64,000 nt of DNA from JBEOJY01 sp040275305 (GCA_040275305.1 JBEOJY010000001.1:124001-188000); one strand, 5' to 3'; counted from the stretch's first letter, positions 52,008-61,871 are shown. Translations and numbers: made by a program. Notes: generated from the letters alone by a model not told the origin.

Positions 52008-52433
52008 TTATAGTTCCGGTTTGACAATGACCATAATGACGATTCCTATCATCAGAAGGGTCGGGATTTCATTGATGGCCCGGTAGAAAACTTCGGATTT
52101 CGCGTTGCGGTCCTCGGCGAAGTGGCGCCTGCAGCGGGCCAGATAGCCGTGAAAAATGGTTAGCAGGACAAGCAGGGTCAGTTTGACGTGGAAATAGGGT
52201 TCGTGGAGGAATTCCGGGGTCAGGACGAGAAGCCAGATTCCGGTAACCCAGGATGCGATCATGGCCGGAGTGTTGATGATGCGCAGGAGCTTGCGCTCCA
52301 TGACTTTCAGCGTTTCGGACAGCTCAGAGCCTGGTTTGGCTTTCGTATGGTAGACGTAGAGGCGTGGCAGGTAAAACAAGCCAGCCATCCATGCTATGAC
52401 CGAGATGACGTGAAGAGCTTTGATCCACAGCAT
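52008..52433 (-). CDS. hemJ: Protoporphyrinogen IX oxidase HemJ
   Basis: A 141-residue protein with four membrane segments. LWIKALHVISVIAWMAGLFY carries the conserved His near residue 8 and the trp, PRLYVYHTKAKPGS follows, and VKLTLLVLLTIFHGYLARCRR carries the second conserved His region. HemJ converts protoporphyrinogen IX to protoporphyrin IX. It lies next to rho, a frequent alphaproteobacterial order, and six bases after the acyltransferase gene on the same strand. Confidence 0.94.
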   Translation of the reverse strand: MLWIKALHVISVIAWMAGLFYLPRLYVYHTKAKPGSELSETLKVMERKLLRIINTPAMIASWVTGIWLLVLTPEFLHEPYFHVKLTLLVLLTIFHGYLARCRRHFAEDRNAKSEVFYRAINEIPTLLMIGIVIMVIVKPEL

Positions 52434-52438
52434 GGCGG

Positions 52439-53305
52439 TTACTCCACTGGCAGCAAGATGTCTTTCTTGTTGCTGCGTTCATAGTGACGGAGATAGCGGT
52501 TGGTGATGAGTTCCGTTTTGACGATGACGCAGACGTCGGTGGTGTTGAACTGGTGGTCGATATAGGCGCCGTCGCCGACAAAGCCGCCAACGCGGATATA
52601 GCCTTTGATAAGCGGCGGCAAGCTGTTGCTTCCGTTGCGTGGATCCAATTTCATGCTGTTGAAAGCGTCGTCGGGGTTGAAGGCTTCGCGCGGGAGCAGG
52701 CGCATATCGACATATTTTTCCGGCAGCGCGCGAGGGCGTAAGGCGGGGGGAGCCAGATGATGGTGGTAGAGGTAGGAGAGCGGGATGGCCAGCGCTTGCG
52801 GGTCGGTTCCGGGGAGACTGGCGCATCCGAACATCAGCGCGATGTCGTGCTTGAAAACATAGGCGGAGATTCCGCGCCACAGGATTTGCATCACGGTGCC
52901 TGTGCGGAATTCCGGCGCGATACAGGAGCGGCCAAGTTCAAGAATTTCGCCGGGATAGCTGAGAATCGGTCCGATATCGTATTCGCTGGCCGAATAGAAG
53001 CCGCCGCATTGCTGCGCGGCCTTGCGGCGGATCAGGCGATAGGTGCCGATGACGGGGTTGGCGTCTTTGCAGGCGTGGTCGATGACGAGGAGGTGGTCGC
53101 AATGCTGGTCGTAGTTGTCGAAGTCGCGTTGACGCGCTTGCATTTCCGGGGTCGGTTTCGCGCCCATTTCATTGTAAAACACGCGGTAGCGCAGCTCCTG
53201 TGCGCGGTCAACGTCCTGCGAGGAGGTGGCGAGACGCACTTCCAGATTGTCGACTTTGATTCCGGCATCGCTTGATGCTTCGGCTTTATTGGATTGCGTC
53301 GTCAA
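52439..53305 (-). CDS. OlsB-like acyl-ACP-dependent GNAT acyltransferase
   Basis: A 288-residue protein of the OlsB/ornithine-acyl[ACP] acyltransferase group: AQELRYRVFYNEMGAKPTPE, CDHLLVIDH, ILELGRSCIAPEFRTGTVMQ and LWRGISAYVFKHDIALMFGC are its conserved segments. These enzymes use acyl-ACP to acylate amino acids (ornithine lipids) or hydroxyacyl substrates. The partner OlsA is not in the window. The last 60 residues are a less conserved extension. Start at 53305. Confidence 0.85.
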   Translation of the reverse strand: MTTQSNKAEASSDAGIKVDNLEVRLATSSQDVDRAQELRYRVFYNEMGAKPTPEMQARQRDFDNYDQHCDHLLVIDHACKDANPVIGTYRLIRRKAAQQCGGFYSASEYDIGPILSYPGEILELGRSCIAPEFRTGTVMQILWRGISAYVFKHDIALMFGCASLPGTDPQALAIPLSYLYHHHLAPPALRPRALPEKYVDMRLLPREAFNPDDAFNSMKLDPRNGSNSLPPLIKGYIRVGGFVGDGAYIDHQFNTTDVCVIVKTELITNRYLRHYERSNKKDILLPVE

Positions 53306-53386
53306 TCGTCTATCCCCATCTTGCTCAGTTCATCTTTTGCTTTAGCGATCCTGACATAACAGTCTGCCAAAAACCAGATGGAAAAG

Positions 53387-54763
53387 CTAGGCGACGCGCG
53401 AATAGGCGCGCGAAGCTGGGGGCTGGACATAGGCGTCGAACAGGCTTGCAAGGGCGCGGATGGCCATGCGGTAGGGGCCTTGCAAAGTTATCACGTAGTC
53501 TTTGCGCGTCATCAGCCCGGCTTGCTCGAATGGCCTCATCGCGTCGAAGGTTGAGGCGAAGGCGTCAAGCGTTGCGTTGTGTTTTCGGCAAATCGATTTT
53601 ACATCGCAGGCGAGGTCGCACATCAGGCGTTCGATAATTTCGCCGCGTAGGCGATCTTCGGCAGTCAGCGCGAGGCCGCGCGAGATGGGAAGCGTTTTGT
53701 TCGCAACCATGGTTTGATAGCGGCCAATATCCTTTTCATTCTGAAAATACCCGTGGGGGGTAAAGCCGATGGCGGAGGCTCCGAGCGCGACCAGCGTTGG
53801 GGCCGTGTCGTTGGTGTAGCCTTGAAAGTTTCTGTGCAGGCGTTTTTCATGGAGAGCCAGCGCAAGATTGTCATGCGGCAAGGCAAAATGGTCCATGCCG
53901 ATCTCTATGTACCCTGCGTTACGCAGAATTTCCCTTGCGGCGCGTTCCATTGAGAGACGTTCCAATCCCGTGGGGATGCGCAGGGCGTTGAGCGCTTGTT
54001 GATGAATCTTGAAATGCGGCACATGCGCGTAGGAGAAGAGCGCGATGCGGTCGGGGCGCAACGTTAAGGCTTGCCGAGTTGTTTCGGCGACCGAATCCTC
54101 GGTTTGGCCAGGCAGGCCGTACATCAGGTCGAAGTTGATGCGGCTGATTTTTGCGGCGCGGAGGCTGGCGCAGGTTTGCGCGACCATGTCATAGGGTTGG
54201 ATGCGATGGACTGTTTTTTGAACATCGGCGTTGAAGTCCTGTACGCCGAGGCTGGCGCGGGTTATGCCGCATTTGGCCATTGCGGCGATTTTGTCGTCGT
54301 CGAGCGTGCGTGGGTCGAGTTCCATCGCGATTTCACTGCGCGAGGTAAAGTCGAATGTTGCGCGTAGCGCGGCAAAGAGGTCGGTCAGGTCTTGCGGTGA
54401 CAGTATATTGGGTGTGCCGCCGCCGAAATGCAGGTGGCTGACTGTGAGTTTGTGCGGGCTGGCGGCGGCGACAAGCTTCATTTCTAGCGCTAGTTTGGCG
54501 AGATAATCTCTGATGCGGTCGTCGCGGCGCGTGATCATGGTATGGCAGCCGCAGAACAAGCACATCTCGCGGCAGAAGGGGATATGGATATAGAGCGAGA
54601 TGGGTTGGCTCGCGGGCAGGGTCGCGAGGCTTTGCTCGTAATCCTTGCCGGTCATGTCGTCGCGGAAGAAGGGGGCGGGCGGGTAGCTCGTGTAGCGCGG
54701 CAGGGGCTTATCCAGCCACAGGGAAAGCGCGGAGTCGGTAGAGGTCGTGTCGGTATGATCCAT
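53387..54763 (-). CDS. hemN: Oxygen-independent coproporphyrinogen III oxidase
   Basis: A 458-residue radical SAM enzyme. PRYTSYPPAPFFRDD is the HemN N-terminus; YIHIPFCREMCLFCGCHTM holds the C-x3-C-x2-C cluster site plus the fourth Cys; HLHFGGGTPNILSP is the GGTP motif. It decarboxylates coproporphyrinogen III without oxygen. ATG at 54763. With hemJ and hemB this window holds three haem synthesis steps. Its upstream neighbour etfB is on the same strand. Confidence 0.96.
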   Translation of the reverse strand: MDHTDTTSTDSALSLWLDKPLPRYTSYPPAPFFRDDMTGKDYEQSLATLPASQPISLYIHIPFCREMCLFCGCHTMITRRDDRIRDYLAKLALEMKLVAAASPHKLTVSHLHFGGGTPNILSPQDLTDLFAALRATFDFTSRSEIAMELDPRTLDDDKIAAMAKCGITRASLGVQDFNADVQKTVHRIQPYDMVAQTCASLRAAKISRINFDLMYGLPGQTEDSVAETTRQALTLRPDRIALFSYAHVPHFKIHQQALNALRIPTGLERLSMERAAREILRNAGYIEIGMDHFALPHDNLALALHEKRLHRNFQGYTNDTAPTLVALGASAIGFTPHGYFQNEKDIGRYQTMVANKTLPISRGLALTAEDRLRGEIIERLMCDLACDVKSICRKHNATLDAFASTFDAMRPFEQAGLMTRKDYVITLQGPYRMAIRALASLFDAYVQPPASRAYSRVA

Positions 54764-54822
54764 AGCGCGGAGAGGATACGCGCTTGCGCGATCCAGATGC
54801 AAGCGCGATGCTTTATGGAATT

Positions 54823-55575
54823 TTACGCAACGACCTTTGCCTCGTTTTTAAGCTTGTCGATGAGGGTTGCGACATCGGGGACTTTGATCCCGGCCTTGCG
54901 CGCGGCAGGCTCGGCGACTTTTTGCACTGTGAGCGTCGGCGTAAGGTCAACGCCGAGGTCGCTGGGGTTGACGGTTTCGATGGGCTTTTTCTTCGCTTTC
55001 ATGATGTTTGGCAACGTCGCGTAGCGCGGTTCATTTAGGCGCAGGTCGGTGGTCACGACTGCGGGCAGCTTGAGGCGGATGGTTTGCAAGCCGCCGTCGA
55101 CTTCGCGCGTTACGTTTACGCCGCTATCGGCGAATTCAAGTTTTGAGGCGAAAGTTCCTTGCGCCCAGCCCAGAAGCGCAGCAAGCATCGGTCCGGCTTG
55201 GCTGCTGTCGCCATCGACGGCCTGTTTGCCCATGATGATGAGATCAGGTTTTTCCTTTTCGACGATCTTTTGCAGGGCTTTGGCGACGCCGAGCGACTGG
55301 ATTTCGGTTTCGAGCGGCACATGGATCGCGCGGTCGATGCCCATGGCCAGCGCTGTGCGCAAGGTTTCCTGCGCACTGGCGGGGCCTAGCGTAATGACAA
55401 TCGTTTCCGTTGCGATGCCTTTTTCCTTCAGGCGCACGGCCTCCTCAACTGCTATTTCATCAAACGGGTTCATCGACATTTTGACGTTGGCGGTTTCAAC
55501 ACCTGAGCCATCGGCTTTGATGCGGATTTTTACGTTATAATCGATGACGCGCTTGACGGTGACGAGGATTTTCAT
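54823..55575 (-). CDS. etfB: Electron transfer flavoprotein, beta subunit
   Basis: A 250-residue EtfB. MKILVTVKRVIDYNVKIRIK, MNPFDEIAVEEAVRLKEKGI, ETLRTALAMGIDRAIHVPLE, IIMGKQAVDGDSSQAGPMLA and VTTDLRLNEPRYATLPNIMK are the family's blocks, binding AMP. With the alpha subunit it passes electrons from acyl-CoA dehydrogenases to the quinone pool. etfA usually follows etfB directly but is not present here; hemN is the next gene. Confidence 0.97.
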   Translation of the reverse strand: MKILVTVKRVIDYNVKIRIKADGSGVETANVKMSMNPFDEIAVEEAVRLKEKGIATETIVITLGPASAQETLRTALAMGIDRAIHVPLETEIQSLGVAKALQKIVEKEKPDLIIMGKQAVDGDSSQAGPMLAALLGWAQGTFASKLEFADSGVNVTREVDGGLQTIRLKLPAVVTTDLRLNEPRYATLPNIMKAKKKPIETVNPSDLGVDLTPTLTVQKVAEPAARKAGIKVPDVATLIDKLKNEAKVVA

Positions 55576-55752
55576 AGCAGGACCGCTTGTCAGGAATTGA
55601 GGAATGGACTGATTCTTCAGCGATTTTATGGCCTACATTCGCGGAAATGACAAGCTTAAAAAGGAAGAATGACTAGAAGTATTCCGCTGTTGTGTTTGGC
55701 ATTGGAATGGCTCATTCTGCGACAGAGATTCTGTCCAGACAGGAGCCAATAG

Positions 55753-56022
55753 ATGGGGCTGCGCTTTCATAAATCGGTCAGTTTACTTCCCGGCGTTCGC
55801 ATCAATTTCAGCAAGAGCGGCGCGAGCGTTTCGCTGGGCAGCAAGGGGCTGACTTATAACATTGGATCAAAGCGTAATCGCGCGACGGTCGGGCTGCCAG
55901 GGTCGGGGTTGTCGTACTCCAAGACGACAGGGAACGGGAAAGCAAGCACCCTGACGACGGTTATCATTATCCTTGCTGTGCTCGCTTATGTCGGGAAGCT
56001 GGTCTGGGAACATATGGGGTAG
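55753..56022 (+). CDS. DUF4236 protein
   Basis: An 89-residue protein: MGLRFHKSVSLLPGVRINFS, SLGSKGLTYNIGSK and GLPGSGLSYSKT are the DUF4236 signature, followed by one membrane helix (LTTVIIILAVLAYVGKLVW). The family is common as an N-terminal domain in phage and bacterial proteins; its function is unknown. AGGAG lies upstream of the ATG. Confidence 0.88.
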   Translation: MGLRFHKSVSLLPGVRINFSKSGASVSLGSKGLTYNIGSKRNRATVGLPGSGLSYSKTTGNGKASTLTTVIIILAVLAYVGKLVWEHMG

Positions 56023-56164
56023 TCTGGAATCGGGAAGCTTTCAGCAGAGGGTTGCGTTGGGAGAAGGGTTTCCGATTTTGAGACGCGATGTCTGGATTGT
56101 TGGGGATATTTTCCTTATATTCAGATTGTAATATAGAGATGGATCTTACTGGAACGCTATACTC

Positions 56165-58612
56165 ATGGAACAAAATTTGAACGTAGATACCGAGGTCGTT
56201 GCGCAAGATTACGGCGCGGAGTCCATCACCGTGTTGCGCGGGCTTGACGCGGTGCGCAAGCGGCCCGGCATGTATATCGGGGACACCGACGACGGGTCGG
56301 GGCTGCATCACATGGTCTATGAGGCGGTCGATAATTCCGTCGACGAGGCTTTAGCGGGACATTGCACGCAGATAGATGTAATTCTGAACGCTGATGGTTC
56401 GTGCACCGTGCGCGATAATGGGCGCGGGATTCCAGTCGATATCCATTCGGAAGAAGGCGTTTCGGCTGCGCAGGTCGTGATGACTCAGCTCCATGCGGGC
56501 GGCAAGTTCAACCAGAACTCCTATAAAGTATCGGGCGGGTTGCATGGCGTCGGCGTATCGGTCGTCAATGCCTTGTCGGACTGGTTTGATTTGCGCATTT
56601 GGCGTCAAGGGGCGGAATGGTTCATACGTTTCCGCAATGGCGAGCCGGAAGCGCCGTTGAAGGCGGTAGGGCCATCCGACAGAACGGGGACGGAAGTCAC
56701 GTTCTTGCCTTCGACGACAACTTTTACCAAGACGGTGTTCGATTTCGATACGCTAGAGCACCGTTTGCGCGAGCTCGCATTTTTGAACTCCGGCGTCAAT
56801 TTGGCGCTGACGGATGCGCGCGGCGTTGAGCCGAAGACTGTGCCGCTTCGCGCCGAAGGCGGGTTGCGCGAATTCGTGGCGTGGCTCGATCAATCGAAGA
56901 TTTCGTTGCACTCTGTCATCACTTGCCACAAGGAGCAAAACGGAATCACGGTCGAATGCTCGATGCAGTGGAACGACAGTTACCACGAGAATATGCAGTG
57001 CTTTACCAATAATATTCCTCAACGCGATGGTGGGACGCATCTTGCGGGATTTCGCGCGGCGCTGACTCGCGCGGTGAACCAGTATGCCGAGTCGAGCGCT
57101 TTGGCCAAGAAAGATAAGATCGCGTTGTCGGGCGAGGATATGCGCGAGGGATTGACTTGCGTGTTGTCTGTTAAGGCACCCGATCCGAAGTTTTCTTCGC
57201 AGACGAAAGAGAAACTGGTGTCGTCGGAAGTTAAGCCGGTCGTGGAGGCCGTGATTGGCGAGATGCTTTCGACCTGGTTCGAAGAGCATCCCGGCGATGC
57301 GAAGAAAGTCGTCGGCAAGGTGGTGGAAGCCGCTGCCGCTCGCGAGGCTGCCCGCAAAGCGCGTGAACTTACGCGGCGCAAAGGGGCGCTTGATCCGGCT
57401 TCCTTGCCGGGCAAGCTGGCGGATTGCCAAGAGCGCGACCCGGCCAAGTCAGAAATCTTTATCGTCGAGGGCGACAGCGCGGGCGGGTCGGCCAAGCAAG
57501 GACGTTCGCGGCAGTTTCAGGCGATACTGCCGCTGCGCGGCAAGATTCTTAATGTCGAGCGCGCGCGGTTCGACAAGATGCTGTCCTCAGCCGAGATCGG
57601 AACGCTGATTACGGCGATAGGTTGCGGTGTTGGGCGCGAGGAGTTCGATCCGAACAAGGCGCGTTATCACAAGATCATCATCATGACGGACGCCGATGTG
57701 GACGGAAGCCATATTCGCACGTTGCTGCTGACGTTCTTTTTCCGCCAGATGCCGGAGTTGATCGAGCGCGGCTATCTTTATATCGCGCAACCTCCTCTTT
57801 ATCGTATCAAGAAGGGCAATGCCAAAGAGCGCTATCTTAAAGACGATCGCGCTATGGAGGCCTATTTGACCGAGACGGGCACGGAAGGGGCCGTTGTTAC
57901 GCTGCATGACGGGCGCGTTTTGCAAGGGGATGAACTGCGCAAGGCGATTGAGCAAGCGCGCGGGGTTAAGGCCGCCGTTCAGGCGCTTAACCGCAAGGTC
58001 GGGCAGCAGGCTATCGTGGAACAGGCGGCGATAGCCGGGGCGATGTCGGCCAGTTTTTTGAACGCTTCGCCGGAGAGTCTCGCTCACATGGCGGCGCAGG
58101 TCGCGCAAAGGCTGGACGCGCTTGCGCCTGAGAAAGAACGAGGATGGCAGGGCGAGGCGGAATCTTCACGCAAATGCGGCATGGCCTTTTCACGCACGCG
58201 ACACGGCGTAACCAGCCATTTCGCGCTGGACGCAGACACGTTGCGGTCGGCGGAGGCACGTAAGCTCGATAGCTATGCCGCAGAGTTGCGGTCTGGGTTT
58301 TCTTCGTCCGCTACGCTCGTCTTGCGCGACAAGTCGCAATCGCTTTCGGGTCCGATCGCTTTGGTGGATTCCATTATGGACATCGGCAAACAAGGGCTAA
58401 CGGTGCAGCGCTATAAAGGGCTGGGCGAGATGAATCCGGAGCAGTTGTGGGAGACGACGCTGGATCCTTCGGCGCGCTCTTTGCTGCAGGTCAAGATTCA
58501 CCAGTCCGATGTGGCCGAGCAGGTCTTTTCGACGTTGATGGGCGATGTCGTGGAACCGCGCCGCGACTTCATTCAATCCAATGCGTTGAACGCGACCAAT
58601 ATCGACGCCTAA
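56165..58612 (+). CDS. gyrB: DNA gyrase subunit B
   Basis: An 815-residue GyrB. LDAVRKRPGMYIGDTDDGSG and EAVDNSVDEALAGHC start the GHKL ATPase, GLHGVGVSVVNALS is its glycine loop, IFIVEGDSAGGSAKQGRSRQ is the Toprim motif, ITDADVDGSHIRTLLLTFFF-like region (here IIMTDADVDGSHIRTLLL) binds magnesium, and RYKGLGEMNPEQLWETT the C-terminal QYKGLGEMN motif. It is separated from dnaN and recF, which are often neighbours. The ATG at 56165 begins MEQNLNVDTE. Confidence 0.98.
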   Translation: MEQNLNVDTEVVAQDYGAESITVLRGLDAVRKRPGMYIGDTDDGSGLHHMVYEAVDNSVDEALAGHCTQIDVILNADGSCTVRDNGRGIPVDIHSEEGVSAAQVVMTQLHAGGKFNQNSYKVSGGLHGVGVSVVNALSDWFDLRIWRQGAEWFIRFRNGEPEAPLKAVGPSDRTGTEVTFLPSTTTFTKTVFDFDTLEHRLRELAFLNSGVNLALTDARGVEPKTVPLRAEGGLREFVAWLDQSKISLHSVITCHKEQNGITVECSMQWNDSYHENMQCFTNNIPQRDGGTHLAGFRAALTRAVNQYAESSALAKKDKIALSGEDMREGLTCVLSVKAPDPKFSSQTKEKLVSSEVKPVVEAVIGEMLSTWFEEHPGDAKKVVGKVVEAAAAREAARKARELTRRKGALDPASLPGKLADCQERDPAKSEIFIVEGDSAGGSAKQGRSRQFQAILPLRGKILNVERARFDKMLSSAEIGTLITAIGCGVGREEFDPNKARYHKIIIMTDADVDGSHIRTLLLTFFFRQMPELIERGYLYIAQPPLYRIKKGNAKERYLKDDRAMEAYLTETGTEGAVVTLHDGRVLQGDELRKAIEQARGVKAAVQALNRKVGQQAIVEQAAIAGAMSASFLNASPESLAHMAAQVAQRLDALAPEKERGWQGEAESSRKCGMAFSRTRHGVTSHFALDADTLRSAEARKLDSYAAELRSGFSSSATLVLRDKSQSLSGPIALVDSIMDIGKQGLTVQRYKGLGEMNPEQLWETTLDPSARSLLQVKIHQSDVAEQVFSTLMGDVVEPRRDFIQSNALNATNIDA

Positions 58613-58742
58613 TTATTTGCGCGGGCTACCGCTTGGCAGCGGATCGATGTGGATAATTGGTTTCATCCGAATTAGAATCACATATCGAATCGCTTGATTC
58701 GGCGTCTCTGTCGCGCCGTTTGTTTTTGCGGATTATCTCACC

Positions 58743-59411
58743 ATGAACGTGCCCCATATCAGACCGCCTTCTATTTATGCAAGCCGTAACGAAGGTTCGG
58801 TTGTTTTTGCTTTTCGTGACGCCGAGCCGCCGCTTGTTTGGCGCTACGATTTATCGCGAGACCCTTGTTTCACGATGATTACGCGCGTCAACGAAGCTGG
58901 CTGGGAAGTTGGGTTCGTTCAGCCCAGCGGTAACTTCTCGCGCATCGCGACCTTTCCCGAACGCGAGCTTGCGGATGCTGCGCTTTACAAAATCGCGCGC
59001 ATGGTCGGCACGCCCATTATTCACTGGGGGCGATTGATCGCTTTGGCCATGATCCTTGCTTTTTCTGGTATCGTGGTCGTTTCCGGCTTCTCGACACACC
59101 TTGCCGGATCGAAGCTTGCGCCTATTTTATCGAGTCTTGTTGGCTCGTCTGTTCCCGGCATGCAGGGATTAGGAACGGCAGAAGCCGCATCGGGCTTTCC
59201 TGCGCTTCCGGGACAAGTGTGGGGAGGGTTCCCAGCCCATTCCGATATGTCCAGCGTAGCGGCCAATTCGAGCGGCGCGGCGCCGATGCCGCAACAATAT
59301 GAGATTAAAGCCGGGAACCCCATGTTTGCGCCGGAAGAATCTGTTTCCCAGAAGGAAGGCATTCCGATGGATGCTGACGCCGTCTTGAAGCCACCTGAGA
59401 CTGCGTATTGA
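58743..59411 (+). CDS. Single-helix membrane protein, unknown
   Basis: A 222-residue protein with a cytoplasmic N-terminal part (about 95 residues, PSIYASRNEGSVVFAFRDAE and ITRVNEAGWEVGFVQPSG), one membrane helix (LIALAMILAFSGIVVVSGF) and a Pro/Gly/Ala-rich outer part without a fold that I recognise. I do not recognise the family. It stands between gyrB and the diguanylate cyclase gene on the same strand. Confidence 0.6.
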   Translation: MNVPHIRPPSIYASRNEGSVVFAFRDAEPPLVWRYDLSRDPCFTMITRVNEAGWEVGFVQPSGNFSRIATFPERELADAALYKIARMVGTPIIHWGRLIALAMILAFSGIVVVSGFSTHLAGSKLAPILSSLVGSSVPGMQGLGTAEAASGFPALPGQVWGGFPAHSDMSSVAANSSGAAPMPQQYEIKAGNPMFAPEESVSQKEGIPMDADAVLKPPETAY

Positions 59412-59498
59412 AATCTCTTGTCTTATGGTCTGGGATAGGCGATAGACGTTGTCGTAGAATAACAAGCGTATTGTGGGGTTTGTATTAAGGGGTGAGGC

Positions 59499-60572
59499 GT
59501 GACAGGCGATTTAGGGCTATCTCAACCGGAACAGTGGGCAACGAAGGCGCTTGAGCATTTGCATCGCGATGGGTTGCGGCCTAATCCCAATAATTTTGCG
59601 GTGTACTATTATTATTACGCTGGAACCAATCCGAACCTAAAAATGTCGGTCGATTTGTTGTTAACTCAGCATGGAGCTTTGACGCAGGATCATTGCAGCG
59701 AGCTTTATCAGGCGCATCTTGGGATCGAGGCCGAGCACAAGATGCTTAAAGAGGCGAGCGCGAGCGTTGAGGCTGAGGTTTCGCGCGTTCTGCACGTCAT
59801 AGATAAGGCGGGGCAAGAAAGCCGGGAATATACCAAAAATCTCGATAGTTTCTCCGGTAAGTTGGAAACGTCGGACTCGCTCGATCAGATTCGGGAGGCT
59901 GTCACAAGAGTGGTCACAGAAACGCGCTCGATGGCGCAGCAGAATGAGCGTCTGGCTGGGCAGTTGGCGCAGACGACGCAGCAGTTGACGGAAATGCGTT
60001 TCAATTTCGATCAGGCGCATAAGGAGTCGCAGGTCGATCCCCTGACCGAGATTGGCAACAGAAAATACTTTGACTACGAGCTGGCCTTCACCACGGCGGA
60101 AGCTCGCGACAACGGGTCGTCGCTTACGCTGTTGATGATAGATATCGATCATTTCAAGAAATTTAACGATATGCATGGGCATTTGGTCGGCGACAATGTG
60201 TTGCGGCTGGTTGCGCGCACATTGGTTGAAAATCTTAAAGGCCGCGATGTCATCGCGCGTTACGGAGGCGAAGAATTCGTCATTCTTCTGCCTCAGACCA
60301 AGATCGAAGATGCTGAGCGCGTGGCTAATTTGTTACGTGAAAGTCTTGGAGGCAAGCAAATCCGCAAGCGTAGCACCAACGAGACGCTTGGCGTCGTTAC
60401 CATCTCGGTCGGCGTTGCTGAATACTGCGTCGGCGAGGAGCTTGAGGGGTTCGTCGCTCGCGCAGATGCCGCGCTTTACAAGGCGAAGCAAAGCGGACGC
60501 AACAAGGTTATGAGCGAGTCGCTATCACTCGAGCAGGTTGTGGAAATCAAGTCGCATAGACGTAATTATTAG
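59499..60572 (+). CDS. Diguanylate cyclase (GGDEF domain)
   Basis: A 357-residue soluble protein. Residues 1-190 are helical, ending in a coiled coil (MAQQNERLAGQLAQTTQQLT); the GGDEF domain has VDPLTEIGNRKYFDYEL, LLMIDIDHFKKFNDMHGH, VIARYGGEEFVILLPQT (GGEEF) and DAALYKAKQSGRN. It should make c-di-GMP. The inhibitory I-site before the motif reads KGRD rather than RxxD, so product inhibition is probably weak. It starts with GTG. The N-terminal region has the layout of DgcB-like enzymes in alphaproteobacteria. Confidence 0.92.
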   Translation: MTGDLGLSQPEQWATKALEHLHRDGLRPNPNNFAVYYYYYAGTNPNLKMSVDLLLTQHGALTQDHCSELYQAHLGIEAEHKMLKEASASVEAEVSRVLHVIDKAGQESREYTKNLDSFSGKLETSDSLDQIREAVTRVVTETRSMAQQNERLAGQLAQTTQQLTEMRFNFDQAHKESQVDPLTEIGNRKYFDYELAFTTAEARDNGSSLTLLMIDIDHFKKFNDMHGHLVGDNVLRLVARTLVENLKGRDVIARYGGEEFVILLPQTKIEDAERVANLLRESLGGKQIRKRSTNETLGVVTISVGVAEYCVGEELEGFVARADAALYKAKQSGRNKVMSESLSLEQVVEIKSHRRNY

Positions 60573-60765
60573 TAATGCCCTAGCCTGTTCTTGATGGTTG
60601 CAAAGGATGTCCTTGCGGAAGGGGCCGTCATTGCGAAAAGATTCCCACTTTTGGCGGGAATCGACGCGGCAATCCAGCGCCACAGAGGACGGCGCTTAAG
60701 GCCTCTGGATTGCTTCGTCGCCTGAAGAAGGCTCCTCGCAATGACGCTTACGGATAGGCTTTTCT
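60573..60765. repeat. Second copy of the long palindromic element
   Basis: TTGATGG, TGCAAAGGATGTCCTTGCGG and GCCGTCATTGCG match the left arm at 25920-25960 in the same order; CGACGCGGCAATCCAG and CTCTGGATTGCTTCGTCG follow, then CTCCTCGCAATGACG. The two copies differ by many substitutions and small indels, so they are old. It fills the gap between the diguanylate cyclase gene and the convergent secreted protein gene. Confidence 0.8.
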
Positions 60766-60844
60766 AACTCTGTCCATACTACCCTACACATTAACTGCGT
60801 TTGTCGCATCCAGAATAACTTAGCGAAAACGTCAGAGGAAGGGC

Positions 60845-61258
60845 TTAGGGTTTGGCCGCAGTTTCTTTGCCTTGATGCGCCGCATCGCGCATGCGGCGGT
60901 CGGCGCGGTGCTTTTCGCGCATGTCGTGGATTTTATCCCCCAGTGTTCCGATTTTTTCCCTTAGCGCGCGTTTCTTGTCCATGCAATCTTTTTTGTCGGC
61001 ATCTTTTGCTTCAAGGCAGCGGATGTTTAGTTGCGCACGCTCAATACTCAATTTTTCGCGCTCGATTCGGAGTTTTTTGTATTCCTCAGCCTTCGCTCTT
61101 TTTTCCGACGGGGGTAGGTTGGCGCGATTGTCTGACGCCTGAGGCGGCGTTTCGGCTATTGGCGGTTCGGCTGCGTGTGTTGGCGCAGCCATCAAGGCGA
61201 GCAGGCCGAGCGCGGCAAGAGAGGGAAGGAATGTTTGAAGTTTGTGGGAGAACATCAT
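60845..61258 (-). CDS. Secreted coiled-coil protein, unknown
   Basis: A 137-residue protein: signal peptide (LAALGLLALMAAPTHAA, cut after AEP region), then a highly charged helix with heptad-like pattern (SEKRAKAEEYKKLRIEREKL, DKKDCMDKKRALREKIGTL) containing two Cys that could pair. Basic C-terminus. I do not recognise it; it may be an envelope protein. It follows the next upstream gene by 26 bases. Confidence 0.65.
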   Translation of the reverse strand: MMFSHKLQTFLPSLAALGLLALMAAPTHAAEPPIAETPPQASDNRANLPPSEKRAKAEEYKKLRIEREKLSIERAQLNIRCLEAKDADKKDCMDKKRALREKIGTLGDKIHDMREKHRADRRMRDAAHQGKETAAKP

Positions 61259-61284
61259 GATCGCTTTCCGGGTTATGTGAGAGA

Positions 61285-61836
61285 TTAGCGGTTTCTATCC
61301 GCAACTTTCATCGCTGCGCCTTTGCATGGCGGGACCAGAGTGCGGGATTCCTCTGTCATGCGCTGGACTTCGTTTTCAAGCTGTCCGGGAATGTTTCGAG
61401 AAAGGGCCGTTACCTTGTCTCTGTAGAAATCGCAGAAGGCTGGCGCGGACATGTCTGCGATGATCTGGCCGAACTCGTTGCCTAATTTGGTGCGCAGCAC
61501 ATCGAGCTGCGCTATGCCGTCGCCGCCGTGGCGGGCCTTGTAGTGGCTCTTCATGATCGCTTCCGCTTGATGCAGATCGTCAATATTGTCGCGCGTAAAC
61601 CCCGTGTAGGCCGAAACCAGATTTTCTCCGTTCGAGCCTTGATGACAGGTCACTGTGATGACCATCAGTTGCGAGTGCAGGCGCAGAAGCTCTTCAGCTT
61701 GGACCTCTATCGGCGAGTAGCAGGCCTTCGCTTTGGTTTTGCCTTCAGCCGCGAAGGCCGTAGGAGGAAGCGAGACGCCAGCCAGCATTAGGGAGAAACA
61801 GAAAATGGCGGGGGATAGATATGAGAAGAATTTCAT
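61285..61836 (-). CDS. Secreted protein of unknown function
   Basis: A 183-residue exported protein. Signal peptide FFSYLSPAIFCFSLMLAGVS, cut near AFAAEGK. The mature part is helical with four Cys (ACYSPIEVQ, TVTCHQGSNG, AFCDFYRDK, VPPCKGAA), which could form two disulfides. A similar pattern occurs in small alphaproteobacterial proteins of unknown role. It lies between guaA and the coiled-coil gene, probably on the same transcript. The ATG at 61836 is the start; 61881 would overlap guaA. Confidence 0.65.
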   Translation of the reverse strand: MKFFSYLSPAIFCFSLMLAGVSLPPTAFAAEGKTKAKACYSPIEVQAEELLRLHSQLMVITVTCHQGSNGENLVSAYTGFTRDNIDDLHQAEAIMKSHYKARHGGDGIAQLDVLRTKLGNEFGQIIADMSAPAFCDFYRDKVTALSRNIPGQLENEVQRMTEESRTLVPPCKGAAMKVADRNR

Positions 61837-61871
61837 GGAGCGATCCGTGGCGGGTGTTTTCCCCGCATTCG